A DNA stretch of 64,000 nucleotides from Struthio camelus. Lineage: Eukaryota; Chordata; Aves; Struthioniformes; Struthionidae. This document shows positions 34,188 through 45,200 of the stretch, in pieces. Below the pieces are notes generated by a model. It saw only the letters and a program-made list of their open reading frames with translations. It had not been told where the DNA came from and did no database searches. Position numbers and translations under genes: made by a program. The stretch lies in assembly GCF_040807025.1 (NCBI RefSeq), contig NC_090945.1:74287088-74351087 (forward strand), written 5' to 3'. The number at the start of each line of letters is the position of its first letter. The stretch's first letter is position 1.

Positions 34188-34534
34188 CTAAGCGTCTTTC
34201 ACGACACCCACCAAGGCAGGCCGCAGTGTACGCCCATGCAGCTTATAGCCAATCTTGGATACTAATGCAATAGTGCCAGGCTCCTTCCCTTCCATAGGAG
34301 CATGGAACAACGCTTCATGTTCGTAGGGATCAAACTTGGCGCCGACAGGATTCAGTCTGAGCAGGCCATGTTTTTTGAACACTTTTTGAATCTGTACTTC
34401 TGTCATGACGAGACCTTCGTATAAACTCTTCAGATGAGGATTTTCATCCTTAATTTCTTCTTTTGGAACACTTTCTGTTGCTTTCTCCAAAATGTCAGCA
34501 ACTTCTAGTAAGTCCTTACAGAAGCTTTGAATTC
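34188..34534 (-). CDS. GRPEL1: GRPEL1 exon 4 (end of helix and beta-wing)
   Basis: 347 nt after an acceptor ending in TTTACAG; a 2243 bp intron precedes it. It completes the Gly codon, then encodes IQSFCKDLLEVADILEKATE through to VVKDA and TAG. The frame stays open upstream of the acceptor for 27 codons, but that part is intronic. Confidence 0.96.
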
Positions 34535-37500
34535 CTGTAAAGAAACGGAAGAGGGAATGGGATTCATCCAGTGAAAGAAGCAAATATTCAAAAAGAAAAA
34601 AAAATTCCAAGGGCAATAATCTGTATATTTTAGATTTTAAACAAGGTAGGATATTACAAATAGCTGGGGTAGAATGTCCTTCCCAATTTTACTTGACTAT
34701 TTATTATATTTATTTGGCTTTACTACTACAGATTCCTTACAATCCACACCCCTTCCTTAATTCTGTGGGGGAAAAAAATTCCACTTAATACTCAGAAGAG
34801 TTGAAGCTACACTGGTGAGCTGACCTTAACAGTTATGTTTACAACCAAAAGTCATCAAAACTTCAGATGGCCTAATGTAATTCCCTCACGTTATGGAATG
34901 TTTTCTGTCTCCTCTCATCCTGGGATTTGGCTGAAGAAGTCCAAAGCATTACGTTGCCCTATGCCTACATTTTCATCTGATGTGCTAAAAAAAAATTGCA
35001 GAAGAAAAAGCCCTAGTCAGAATGCTGAGGACTCTTAAGAGATGAACAGGGATTATTCCTTGAATGAAAGGAACTCACATCTCTCCCCTTCCCACTACAA
35101 AGACTTTTACAGAGTTGGAGTCTGAAGCCACGCTTTGTAAAAACTGAGTAATTCCTAAACTAACAGTCTGTGTCCTGAAGCTGTTCTCTAGCTAACACGG
35201 AGGTAAACCAGTGACAAGACGCACTGCATTTTGGTTAGCTTTATTCGCTCCTTTTAGCCACAGTCAGCCTTTTTAATTCTGCCTCACATTTTACGTGTAT
35301 TTTCCCTAGCAAGAAGTGATACGAGCATTACCAAAGGACATGCTTTCAGTTTATGCAAAAGAGAACTAAGGGAACTAAATTGTGAGATTTACAGGGACCA
35401 ACAGGTTATCAGGAAAAAGAGTCACTTTAACATTCCTTAGAGACTCAAGCTCTTTATAAAACAGTAACTGACAGTGTCCAAGTAGTTCTAAAAACATTAA
35501 CAAATGATTCAGACTTTTAAATTAAACCTAAAACTATGGTTACAACTCAAGCATCTGTGCCAACCACAGGTTAATCAGTCACCTAATGATCTGAATCAAA
35601 CCAAACAGCCAAATTATGCAAAAAAAAAAAAAAACCTTCTGAAGAAGTTCTCTCTGCAGATATCTGTGACTTTGCATCTCTGTGGATCTACACAATTCTC
35701 AGGATTCAGTTTCTCTTCCCTCAATAGAAAAAACAATCACACATGAATGATGAAATTTACAGTCACGAAGATGATCTGAAATGTAGTTTTCGTAAGAAAT
35801 TTATTTATTGCTATTGTAGCATCTGACGTAGGCATGCTTCAAAGCCCTTATATGCTAAGGATCGCATTAGTGAAAAAATGGAAATTGAAAATGAACTTCA
35901 AGATGAAGCATTAAAACATCTATGAGAACTGCACTAGAATACTATGTAACTGAGAGAAAAGCTTCTTCCTCACAGTAGATAGCAACTGATGACCCTGTCC
36001 TCAGAAATCAAAGTCCTGTATTCAGAATTAAACGATATAGCTGTGTATAATGTGTGGCAGAAGAGGCCAATTCATTTCTCAAGTCAGAGTGACAGTTAAA
36101 CACTGAGATGAGACCGTGTGAAACAAGATTCCTTCTGCTACAGTATTTACATGCAATCTCTGTGCTACGCTTTTGTGTTTGAACCATTTCAAACCCTAAC
36201 TCGGACATTAAATGAATCAGTGGCCTGGCTCTTGAAGAAAGATGTACTTTTAGCACTCCTCAAAGCCAGTGATTGTACAAGCTCGTAACTGAAAAAAAAT
36301 CCAGTCACTTAGACGTATTACCTCTATTTGAAAGCTACAGCCTTCAACAGAACAGGAAAGTCATTAAGATGGCTTAAAAAAAAAAACAACACAGCAGGAA
36401 GGTTCTGCGCTCTTGGTTCAATTTATCACAGTCAAATTTGAGACTGACTGTGTGAAAAAGGCAAACTTCAGGCTACGAACCTTACTGAAAAATTCACTAG
36501 TGCGGTATATATTGCAGGAAATCAGAAACCAAATTCAATCAAAATTTCAACAGACCAAGTATCACCCTTGTCTAGTGAGATGATTATAATCCCGATAAAA
36601 TCAGTTTAAACAAACAAGGAACTATTTACATCTTTCTGCCTCAAACATGTTTTTAATCAAGTCACCATAATATCCAGAAAGTAACACCGTGGGCTATCAG
36701 CTCAGTTTCCATGCTTTGCATTGCACACTAGTATTCCTGGCTCTTACGAGTACATGCAAAAAAGAGTCTTCACTGACCATATAACTTTGCCTCTTCTACC
36801 AGTTTCTGGCTTCTTTGCCTCACGTTTTCTGCATCTGCCAAGGCTCGCTTGTACTTGTCCTGAAGAAGAAAAAACAATTACAGAACGGATTTCATTACAG
36901 GTGTTTGAGTACTTGTCAGTAATTCAAACAAGCATATTCAGTATAAAATAGCATTTTCAGCAGTGACATAGCCTAAGTCCACAGTTTAAAGATTAACGCC
37001 AAGTATCGCAGCATCCTTGCTACACAGGCAAACATTGGCTTCATTTCAGTGCACAGAGAAGTGAGGGAATGGAAATAAGATGGGTTTCCAGACCCTCAGT
37101 ATTCGCCAACAAATTAGTCTGGCAGGAACTTTCAACACTAGGGATATATGAAGTTTTACGAATCAAAGAGATCTGCTTTTTCTGATGTGTGTTGAGAGAA
37201 AGCCTTTGTAAGTCATAAGACATTCTGAAACCATGTCAAACAAGATTCAACCCAACCTTTCCTTTTAAGCCATCTCTCTCTCCTCTCCACACCAGTATCC
37301 TCCAGTTTTTCAAACCTTATGGAATTTAACTTCTTTGTTAATCAGGTTAAGTTTAGGTGCGTTTCCAGCAAGATGGCCATATAGCAGCATACGTACCAAA
37401 ACCTAAATCCAATAAAGTTAGACACTTCAGAGTGAATGCTTCACCACCTAACCCAGAACTCTGTGCTGGGCTTCCACATTCAACATGCTTGACTTTCACA

Positions 37501-39145
37501 GGCTAGTTATCTCAGAAGCGAATACAAACAGTCAGCGAGCTGGCTGAAGAGCTACTTTAGGTAGCCAGTAGACAATTTTGTCCACAGAGACGTTAAGTTA
37601 CACCTCAGTTTTGTCCTTCAGTGCTTTGGTAAGGGCATCAGAAAGGAACCTCAATGCACTTACGATCCATAGGCACTGTTTCTAGAGAAGATTCTGGGTT
37701 ACTTCTCAACGTCTCAAACACTCTAGAAGGGCAGTCTATACCAAGTACTCATCCAGAAAATCAACACCTTTGTTTAATCCACACCTCCCCTTTCTTTGGG
37801 CATTCTTCACCCTCTGCTAAAGTCATGCGTGGGAGGGAGCACAAGATTCATTAGGCGAGAAAGAGGGAGCATGACACTTCACTCTTGTGTTTAAAGGACT
37901 CCCCAGCAGAGAAGCGATGGGCTGAAATTCCCACTTTCTAAGAACCGTAATAAATACGCTACCACAGGAAAGCTAAGCATCATTGACCTCGGCCTTCGGA
38001 AAAGTTAGCAGCTATGTTTTCATAAATCCTGTTCTCAGTGCACACAAACATACCCTAAAGATTCACTCAAACCGTTCAAAGGACTTTCAGAAATCATTTC
38101 GGCACTGAGCAAAAACCTAAGTGAACTGAAGTCAGTGAGGCTAAAATTAATGAAATTTCAGGCTGGAGGAGGTTGAATTCCACTCAGGAATCTGAATGAA
38201 ACTAACTGAGCAAAAATATTTTGTCTTCACCTTCGACTCAGGATACATCCCAGGTCCTGCAGTACATCTAGTTTTAAGTTTAATGAAGTTATCAAATCCA
38301 AACTTTTTGCTCATGAACTAAACAGCAGCCACACAGCCCTATCCAGACTGTGCACAGGGAGAACCTGTACTGGACACTCTTAGGTATGCACTTTGTAAGC
38401 TATGCACACTGACTAACCAAAAGACACTTACAGTAACTTCTTTTAGTTGTTCTTCCAGTTTAGCCTTTTCTTCAGCTAGCATTTTCTCTGCAGAGCTCGG
38501 CTCAGCCTTCTGCTCATTTTGACTCTGACTCTGGTCCTCTTCCAAGTTCTGGCCGGTATTTTTCTGTTGTGTTGCTACACAGAGCAGCCGCGGAGAAGTC
38601 CTAAGGCAAAAAAAAAAAAAAAAACCCTTAACCAGTTGCTTACTTCAGAGGATATTAGCATTTTCTGAGCACAGTGGACGCTTTGTTTCTGGGCATACTG
38701 ATGCGTCAATGTCTACCACGAGCTCACGTTAAAGCAAGAGTGAATGCAACAGTTCCAGGCCCGTGAAAACTCTTCCCAGAACTTGGGCTCTGACGGGCAC
38801 AAGGAAGGCCGCGGGGCGCCGCCGGGACCCCTTCGGGGGGCGGCGGGGGCCGGGACGAGCCGCCATTCCCCCGGCGGCTGCAGAAGGGGCGCCCGGGGGC
38901 GGAGCCGGGCCCGGACCCGAGCCCGAGCCCGAGGCCTCCCCGCAGCTGCTGGGGCAAGGGGGCCTGGGGGGGCGGCTCGCAGCGCGGGGGAGGACGAGGC
39001 CGGGCCCGGGGCGGAGCCGCGGCGACATGCCCGAGGCGGGGCCGGGCGGCGGCGCGACGCGGCGCGACCCTCACCTCAGCGAGAGACTCAGCAGCGGGTA
39101 CCGCGAGCGCAGCGCACCCCGCACGCACTGGGCCACGGCCGCCAT
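34188..39145 (-). CDS. GRPEL1: GRPEL1, mitochondrial GrpE nucleotide-exchange factor, four exons, 222 aa
   Basis: Exons 39145-39075, 38600-38432, 36859-36778 and 34534-34188 join in frame to 222 aa plus TAG (human about 217). Residues 1 to about 30 form a mitochondrial targeting peptide: five Arg, no acidic residue, hydroxylated and hydrophobic residues. A variable Gln/Glu linker and the long GrpE dimerising helix (about 55-125) follow. The C-terminal beta-wing carries the GrpE signature, seen as VSKIGYKLHGRTLRPALVGV. GRPEL1 releases ADP from mitochondrial HSP70 (HSPA9) in the matrix, driving the presequence-translocase import motor and folding. The paralogue GRPEL2 is the alternative; synteny and C-terminal sequence favour GRPEL1. 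ATG 39145 has A at -3 and G at +4. Confidence 0.96.
34535..36777 (-). other. GRPEL1 intron 3, 2.2 kb
   Basis: Bounded by the donor GTCAGT and acceptor TTTACAG on the minus strand. Apart from a short plus-strand poly-A near 35621 I see nothing in it. Confidence 0.85.
36778..36859 (-). CDS. GRPEL1: GRPEL1 exon 3
   Basis: 82 nt after the acceptor TTCTTCAG. It encodes DKYKRALADAENVRQRSQKL and VEEAKLY, then the first base of a Gly codon, with donor GTCAGT. This is the middle of the GrpE coiled-coil helix. It is too short to be found by ORF length, but is fixed by frame and family similarity. Confidence 0.94.
36860..38431 (-). other. GRPEL1 intron 2, 1.6 kb
   Basis: Bounded by GTAAGT and CTTCAG on the minus strand. 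No repeat or extra exon was recognised. Confidence 0.85.
38432..38600 (-). CDS. GRPEL1: GRPEL1 exon 2
   Basis: 169 nt after an acceptor ending in CCTTAG. It encodes the end of the presequence, a polar linker (QNLEEDQSQSQNEQKAEPSS) and the start of the long helix through EEQLKEVT. It ends in phase 0 at the donor GTAAGT. The following intron is 1572 bp. Confidence 0.94.
38601..39074 (-). other. GRPEL1 intron 1, 474 bp
   Basis: Bounded by GTGAGG and CCTTAG on the minus strand. The half next to exon 1 is CpG-island DNA; the other half holds a poly-A tract (plus 38608-38624). Confidence 0.85.
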
Positions 39146-39420
39146 GCTTCCTCCCTGCCCAGGCCGCCGCAACCGACCCCTGCGGGCCCAGCCCGCCAAT
39201 CGGTGCGCGGCCACGCTGCGAGTGACGCGGCGGGCGGCCAATCGCCGGGGCGGAAGCGGGCTCGCGAGGCGGGGCGAGAGGGGGCAGGTAGCTCTTCCGG
39301 GGCGCTGCAACAAGTTTGAGTGAGAGGAAGTGCCCCGCTCCCCTGTGGCGGAAGGGGCCGGCGGGGGGGCGGGGCCGGCGGGGGGGCGGGGCCATGGCCA
39401 GGGCGGGGCCGCTGCCCCGA
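38790..39420. promoter_or_regulatory. GRPEL1 CpG-island promoter
   Basis: The island spans exon 1 and the DNA upstream of it. Upstream of ATG 39145 (rising coordinates) are CCAAT at 39196-39200 and 39238-39242, CTTCCGG at 39294-39300 (an ETS/GABP-type site common in nuclear genes for mitochondrial proteins), and three GGGCGGGGC GC boxes (39366-39375, 39383-39392, 39401-39410). The first two GC boxes lie in a 17 bp tandem duplication. No TATA box is seen. Start codon context GCATGGCGGCC resembles a YY1 site. Confidence 0.75.
39075..39145 (-). CDS. GRPEL1: GRPEL1 exon 1 (targeting peptide)
   Basis: 71 nt inside the CpG island, encoding MAAVAQCVRGALRSRYPLLS and four more residues. It ends two bases into an Arg codon at the donor GTGAGG. 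A 474 bp intron follows (39074-38601). Confidence 0.93.
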
Positions 39421-40734
39421 GGCCATTTTGTTCCGTGAGGGGGCTGAGCGCAGGGGGTTTGGGGGTGGTTTTGGTGTCCGCGGCTCCTCCCTGTGGGGGT
39501 TAAGTATAGCGCAGGGATTAGTGATCCGCGGAAGGGAGCGGGTCTTGGCTCCGCTGTTTGCCTGCCAGAGCTGGTCGGCACAAGCAGGGGTAATTTGGTG
39601 GCCGCCAGTGGTTCAGTCTGAGTGTCTGTCTGTTTCCTCTGGGCTTTGTGACTGGAAAAGTTCCAGGTTGAAGGCTGTGGCTCGTTTTTTTTAAAAAAAA
39701 AATTCTGAATAAGCTTGTTATTGGTCATACCTGCTTGGGAGGTTAAGCTGTCGGAAGTGTTGCCTATGGCTCATCCATGAGCCTCCACCTAAAGGTTTTC
39801 ATCACGGGCAGTTACGTGACTGCATGTGTTGGCTGTAGCTGCTGTACGTACTCTCCCTGGAGAGCTTTCTGAGGGGGGAAAAAATTTCTAACCCAGTGGT
39901 TCAGGTGTGGCCTTCAGTGGTGCAAGCACCCCATGTGAGCGCTGGGATCCTGCTCAGCGATGCTTCGATGCTTTGTTGACTTTTTAAACTTTGTCACTGT
40001 TGCTAGTTACTTTGTCATTATCATTTTGAAAGGAAAAAAAATCAAGGTTGTGCAGCATGCAGGACTTTGTCCTACAATCCCAGAGCAGTTATTTTTTTCA
40101 CAGATGCCTGAACACCAGCTATTACTGGATTTTTGCGTGCGTTTGTGATCTTTCCACATGATACCTGAAGAATAGTGAAGATACAGATTCAACAATGCAA
40201 ATTCAGTAAATTGTGTTATTTCAAGTGTATAATTGAAGAATTGCTAACAATACAAAAACCACAAAGAAATTTCTAGCTTCCCACATGACAATCCTGCAAG
40301 AGCTAGGGTCTTGCTAATTTAAATCAAACTTGTGCAAAGTGTGTGAAATTTTCAGCATAGCCCTTACTTTTTACAATTTGTGTTTTTTTTTCTCGTGTCA
40401 GTGATCACTGCTTGGCGATACAACAATGATACTGGTGAAGACCTTGCCTGTGCAGCACAAAGGAAAGAAAAAGAGGAAAAGCCACATGATAGTGTTGCTA
40501 TACTGCTCTTACTATCCACCCACTGCTTTCTGGCAAGTAAATAAGCCAGAAATGCCAAGCTTTGGCCTTATAATACTTTTGTCGTTTTTTCGGGACTTTC
40601 TCAATGTCAACAGCTGTCGAGGGAAAAACCTGCAGCTAGCACAGGTGCTGGTGGATCAAGACTAAAAAACAGATGCCGTACAAAAAAAGAGAATGCAAGA
40701 TTACATGGAGCTTGTTTGCTTTATGTCTGGTCAT

Positions 40735-40870
40735 GTCCATAAGTACTGTCCCACTTTCAGAGGCGCCGTTATGGTATCGAGGCAGTACTGAGAGGTCTGG
40801 GAGCTGAAGGCCCCATTTCTCTGGGCATTGCACAGTGCATAAGTGAGGCAAATCCACCCTCAAGTGGTTT
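40735..40870 (+). repeat. Possible ancient interspersed repeat remnant
   Basis: The stretch AAGGCCCCATTTCTCTGGGC and the CATTGCACAGTGCATAAGTG after it resemble a widespread amniote repeat with the pattern GGCCCC...TGGGC..TGCACA. The match is by memory of the pattern only, and I cannot name the family. Confidence 0.3.
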
Positions 40871-41284
40871 ACGTTCACCCTTAAAATATAGAACTATACC
40901 TAACAAAAAAGGCTTTCCAAGTGTTGTCCTGACTGTTGCAGCCTGTTTTGCTTTACTTGTAGTGCCACCTTGTGGGCTTTTTGTGGGCTTTTTTTTGGTT
41001 GTTTTTTTTTTTTAAATAACTAATGAGTATTCAGCATCTGTTGCCTGACCTGGTTTGCAGTCACAGGTGTTGGTGTAGTTGTGTTTTTTGAATAGTCCTC
41101 TCACTATCAAGTGGTCTTGTGCTCCTCACATAAATACCAGATTTGAATAATATTTGGCAATAAGTAATGCTTATCCTAAATCCTAAGATGTTAACCAGGT
41201 GCTGCTTTTCAACTTGATGTGGTTAAAAATGAATCTACCCTCTAATGAGTACGACAGAGATAGAATCAAGAATTCTGGATATAA

Positions 41285-41405
41285 GTCCCTGTTCCTCTAG
41301 TGATTCCCTTTGTGGCCTTGTGCAATTATTTAACCTCATTTCCACATTTCTACAGCTACGAATTAAGGGTAGCAGTCTTTCAGTACCTTACAAGAAAGTC
41401 GTTTA
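41285..41405 (+). repeat. MIR-family SINE remnant
   Basis: TTTGTGGCCTTGTGCAATTA then TTTAACCTCATTTCCACATT follows the MIR core and 3' part (TGTGACCTTGGGCAAGT..CTTAACCTC..TTTCC..CATCT) with the divergence expected of an ancient element. Confidence 0.5.
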
Positions 41406-42200
41406 GAGAGCACAAGGGAATTCAAATTCAAAATGTCAGATGAATAATAAGTCTCTTTTTTATTATTAATGTTGCAGTTGTAGTAAAGAAACTTGTACTC
41501 CTTTGAGATGAAAAATGCCATATATGCGAGGTTTGTGCTTGGAAAGTTTAAATGAAAATTTAAGATATTTCTGTTTCTCTGATAGAAACACTAGTTCTGT
41601 CTCCTAATGCTACAATATAGTCCATTGATATTCAACCAGCAAACAGAACGCCGTTACATTCGTGTTTCAAGTATGAACTGCAACTCTATTATTAATATTT
41701 TGATGGTAAAAGCAAAAGGGTGCCATATCTTCTCTCACTGGCTATGTTATAAGTCATTCTAATCAAAACCAAATATTGAACTATGGTAGGCACAAGTGGA
41801 AAGAAAAATGCCAGAATATCTCTGTGAATATTCTAGCTGTGACCTTTCAAGCCAGTTATCAGGAAATAACCAAATCAAAACAAAAAATGTTAATTTAGCT
41901 GCAGAAATGTTACTGAACTATTCAGTAATGAAGACAAACTTATTATTCAGCCTCGTGCCCTTCAGAAAAAAATCTCAGATAAGACCGCTGACCCTTAATA
42001 TGCTGTCTGTTGTAGGAAGATGTCTATTGTAAAATTAAGGGACTGATCCTTGTATGTAGAATAATAAAAATTACTCCCTCTAAAAGGATTATTGAGACTG
42101 GGGATCATCTACAGCCTGGATCCACTGTGGACTGAGGGCAATAAAGACTGTAAATAAGTACTTGAATCCAGAAAGTTTAAATCCCATCTAGTGAAATATA

Positions 42201-42210
42201 GGGGGGGGGG
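42201..42210 (+). repeat. Poly-G run (10)
   Basis: Ten G between ATATA and TGCAC in AT-rich DNA. Confidence 0.95.
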
Positions 42211-45200
42211 TGCACAGGATTTTACCTCCCTTGAATTTAAGCACTGCTAAGATGGTGAATCTATACATTCAGAATTTTAGTGCAAACATTTTAAGAAATC
42301 TCTTTGGAGAGAGAATGTGTAATATCTACTTTCTGCCTGGCTTCTCCATAAATCTGGCAGAAAATCAGAGTACAAAGTATGATTTTGTATTGTAAAGAGG
42401 ACTGTCTGATTCTTACAGCTTTTTGCTAACTAATTTGAAAGGTACGTTTTGTAACCATCTTGTTGCCTGGAGTACGTTGTCTCTGTGTTGGAAATCTAAT
42501 AGTTATAGCCACAGGGCTCTGAAGAGAGCTAATTAGAGCAATTTAGAATAACAAAAGTTCCGTTCCTGGGAGTACACTGAAGAGATCCTGCTCCAAAGCA
42601 GCATGCCACTGTTTCAGAGAAAATTTATTATAATGTTCCTTTATAAGTCATCTGGCGTCCCAAGGATTTACAAATCTGGCTGTCTATTATGGTGTGCTCT
42701 CTTAGGCCCCGTGTTATCAGAGGCACTCATGAATGTTCAGTAACGTTCCTGGGGTTATAAAAATGGAAAAATTCTGTCAGTCAAGCATCATCCATCTTAT
42801 CTTAAGGGAAGCTACTAGTTCCCAGTCGGAACCAAGCTGTTCAAGGCACAGAATCAGTCTTCTGTTGTGCTGATGTGGCTTTCTGCCTTGAGACAATGTT
42901 ATTGGCCCTCGAGGGAAGGGTTTTTGAATCAATTGTGATTCTCATGAACTCTTAGTGAGGCACCGTTTATTTTATTAATATTAAAAAAAAGTTGTTTGTT
43001 GTCTTTCAACTACCAGAACAACTTTTTTGGAATTGGAGGTCAGCTGTGTTGGCTGGATCTCCCCCCTCTCCCCTTTGTCACATTCATATTCACCAGGAAG
43101 ACAGCAGTTGTCCACATCCTCCATTTTGTACAAAGGCTAGCAGTGGAAGTACTGTAATAGGAATGATATTATGACATTCAGGGCTACGTTTTTCTTTCTT
43201 TCTTTCTTAATGTTTCTTTAAGATTTGGTGACTTAGTAGCTGTGGGTCCATTTTTCCTGCCCTTGTGCATAAGCGATTCCTGTTAGTCAAAGGGAGTGTT
43301 GTTTGGTGAGAGACTGCCAAGCCAGGTGCTAGGCAAATGGGCTGCCAGTAGCACTGTAAAATCCTGAGACCTGGCTATTTATTGCTCGAGTGTGACTTGT
43401 GCAAATGTTTCTCCCTTTTTATGTATTTCTTCTGATGACTGACAGGATGTCGAGTCGCACAGCTGGTTGGGCTGGTGCATGGAGCTCTGTTTAGGCCGGA
43501 TGTTTTAGTGCTGTAACTTGTAGTTCAGCCTCATAAGCCTGCTTTTTTTTGTGCATCAAACTGACTAGCAAAGGGGGAATGCTCACACTGCTGATGTTAC
43601 GCAAGGATGTCAGAGAGCTGTGAACAGAAGAGGCATACAGCAAAATTTAGAAAGGTTATCTTCTGCTTTTATTTAGCTCCTATAGAAACCAAGCAGGAGC
43701 TTTTAATTGTGTTTCTCTGCATTCTTACATGAGCGGGTGAATATTCCTCTGGGACCCTTGCTGTGCTCCATTCGGTCCTGATCTAGCTAGGTGGGGCGAA
43801 TGTGGTGGGTCTGGCCAGAATGGGGACAGAGAGTTCAGCTAAGAATGGGGGGGAATGAATAGCTTCCAAAAACCTGATTGCCACTTAGATAAAGTCTGCC
43901 TACGTCCTTTTGGTGCTTTAGGTAGAAGTCACAATCCCTGAACCTGGATTTAAACCTGTCCTTAAATGAGTACTTCACACTGTGTTCCCTTGCCACAAGT
44001 CTCTGTGAGGTCATGACGTCAGCCCCGTGATAACAGCTTATATCATCCTTAAAGTTAGACTGGTGAAATCTGGAGGGTTGCAGGTTTTCCTCAAAATTGT
44101 TGGGTTCTGCCACTGATAGCTGTGCTACTGCCCCAGGTTTTGGAGTTTACTTGAATGCAAAACCTGTGCCAGATGGGTACAGACAGATATGAATGAAAAC
44201 CCTTGTTTTACAGCCACAGTTTTTGATAATGGTATAATTCTTGTTAGGTTTATTAGTTTCAGTGATCCAATGAGGCTGCATCTCAGAAACAATTTTTTTT
44301 ATTTTTATCTCCACTAGTAGTACATTATGTAAGTTCACAATAGCGATGTGTGCCCTCATTGTGTACTTTTTGACTGTCTTTATCTAGCAGGCCATCTGCG
44401 TTGCTTGTAGCTTTTTCAGAAAGCAAGGGCATGGCAGCTCTGCGTTTGCAATACTAATCACCCAAAATATTTTCACTGCTGTTTAAAAGGTCATCTCAGA
44501 TTTATGAATCACCTCAAATTGATGTATTATTATCATTCAGAAACTGTTGAATATTGTTGGTTCAGCACTGCTAATACTCTTGTGCCAGATGTTTAGAAAC
44601 TGAAGTATGAGCAAGGGAATCTGTACTTCCTTGCTATCTATTAAATAGGAATTTCACTGTTGTACCTTAAACTACATAATCTTTCTCTCTGATTGCAGCT
44701 CCCACTGCCACTCTCTGCATTGTCTTGCTCTGATTTGAGTGAATAAGCTACTTCTCGTTGCCCTGAGAACCCGTTTTTGGTCTTCTGAATTTGCCCAGGT
44801 TGTCCTTTCTTCTTCTTCTTCCTCTTTTATCTGCTGCTCTGCACTATCCATCATCATGTCTGCTCCTGTTTGGAGTAGACTAGCCTCGTTAGTGCATTTC
44901 TTCAATCTCTGCTTTCTCAAACTCTTTCTCAGGTTTTGCTCAAGCTATCCTTGCCTAAGACCTTATCGTTCTTTGTGATCAAGGACGTCTTCACCTTTTT
45001 GATATTAAAACCTTCCTTCGACATCACTGTGTACATTTTTGGAGATGCATATGCTCATGATAGTGGTGATGATGATTGACTGATAATTTTGCTTATGCTG
45101 GGGTAAAGTATTAAGGTGGAGAACTCCTGCTGCCTTGTGGCTTCTCTTTTAATTCATCTTTATACTGAACCAAGCAGCTACTTCCATTTCAAAGAGCTTA

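Noticed and set aside
38724-39728. 334-codon minus-strand frame over the GRPEL1 CpG island, and 186-191-codon plus-strand frames
   Set aside because: They are out of frame with GRPEL1 exon 1, Pro/Arg/Ala-rich, and explained by lack of stops in GC-rich DNA.
44672-44920. 82-codon minus-strand frame with a Glu run
   Set aside because: The acidic run is the product of a TTC-type simple repeat near 44810. There is no homology.
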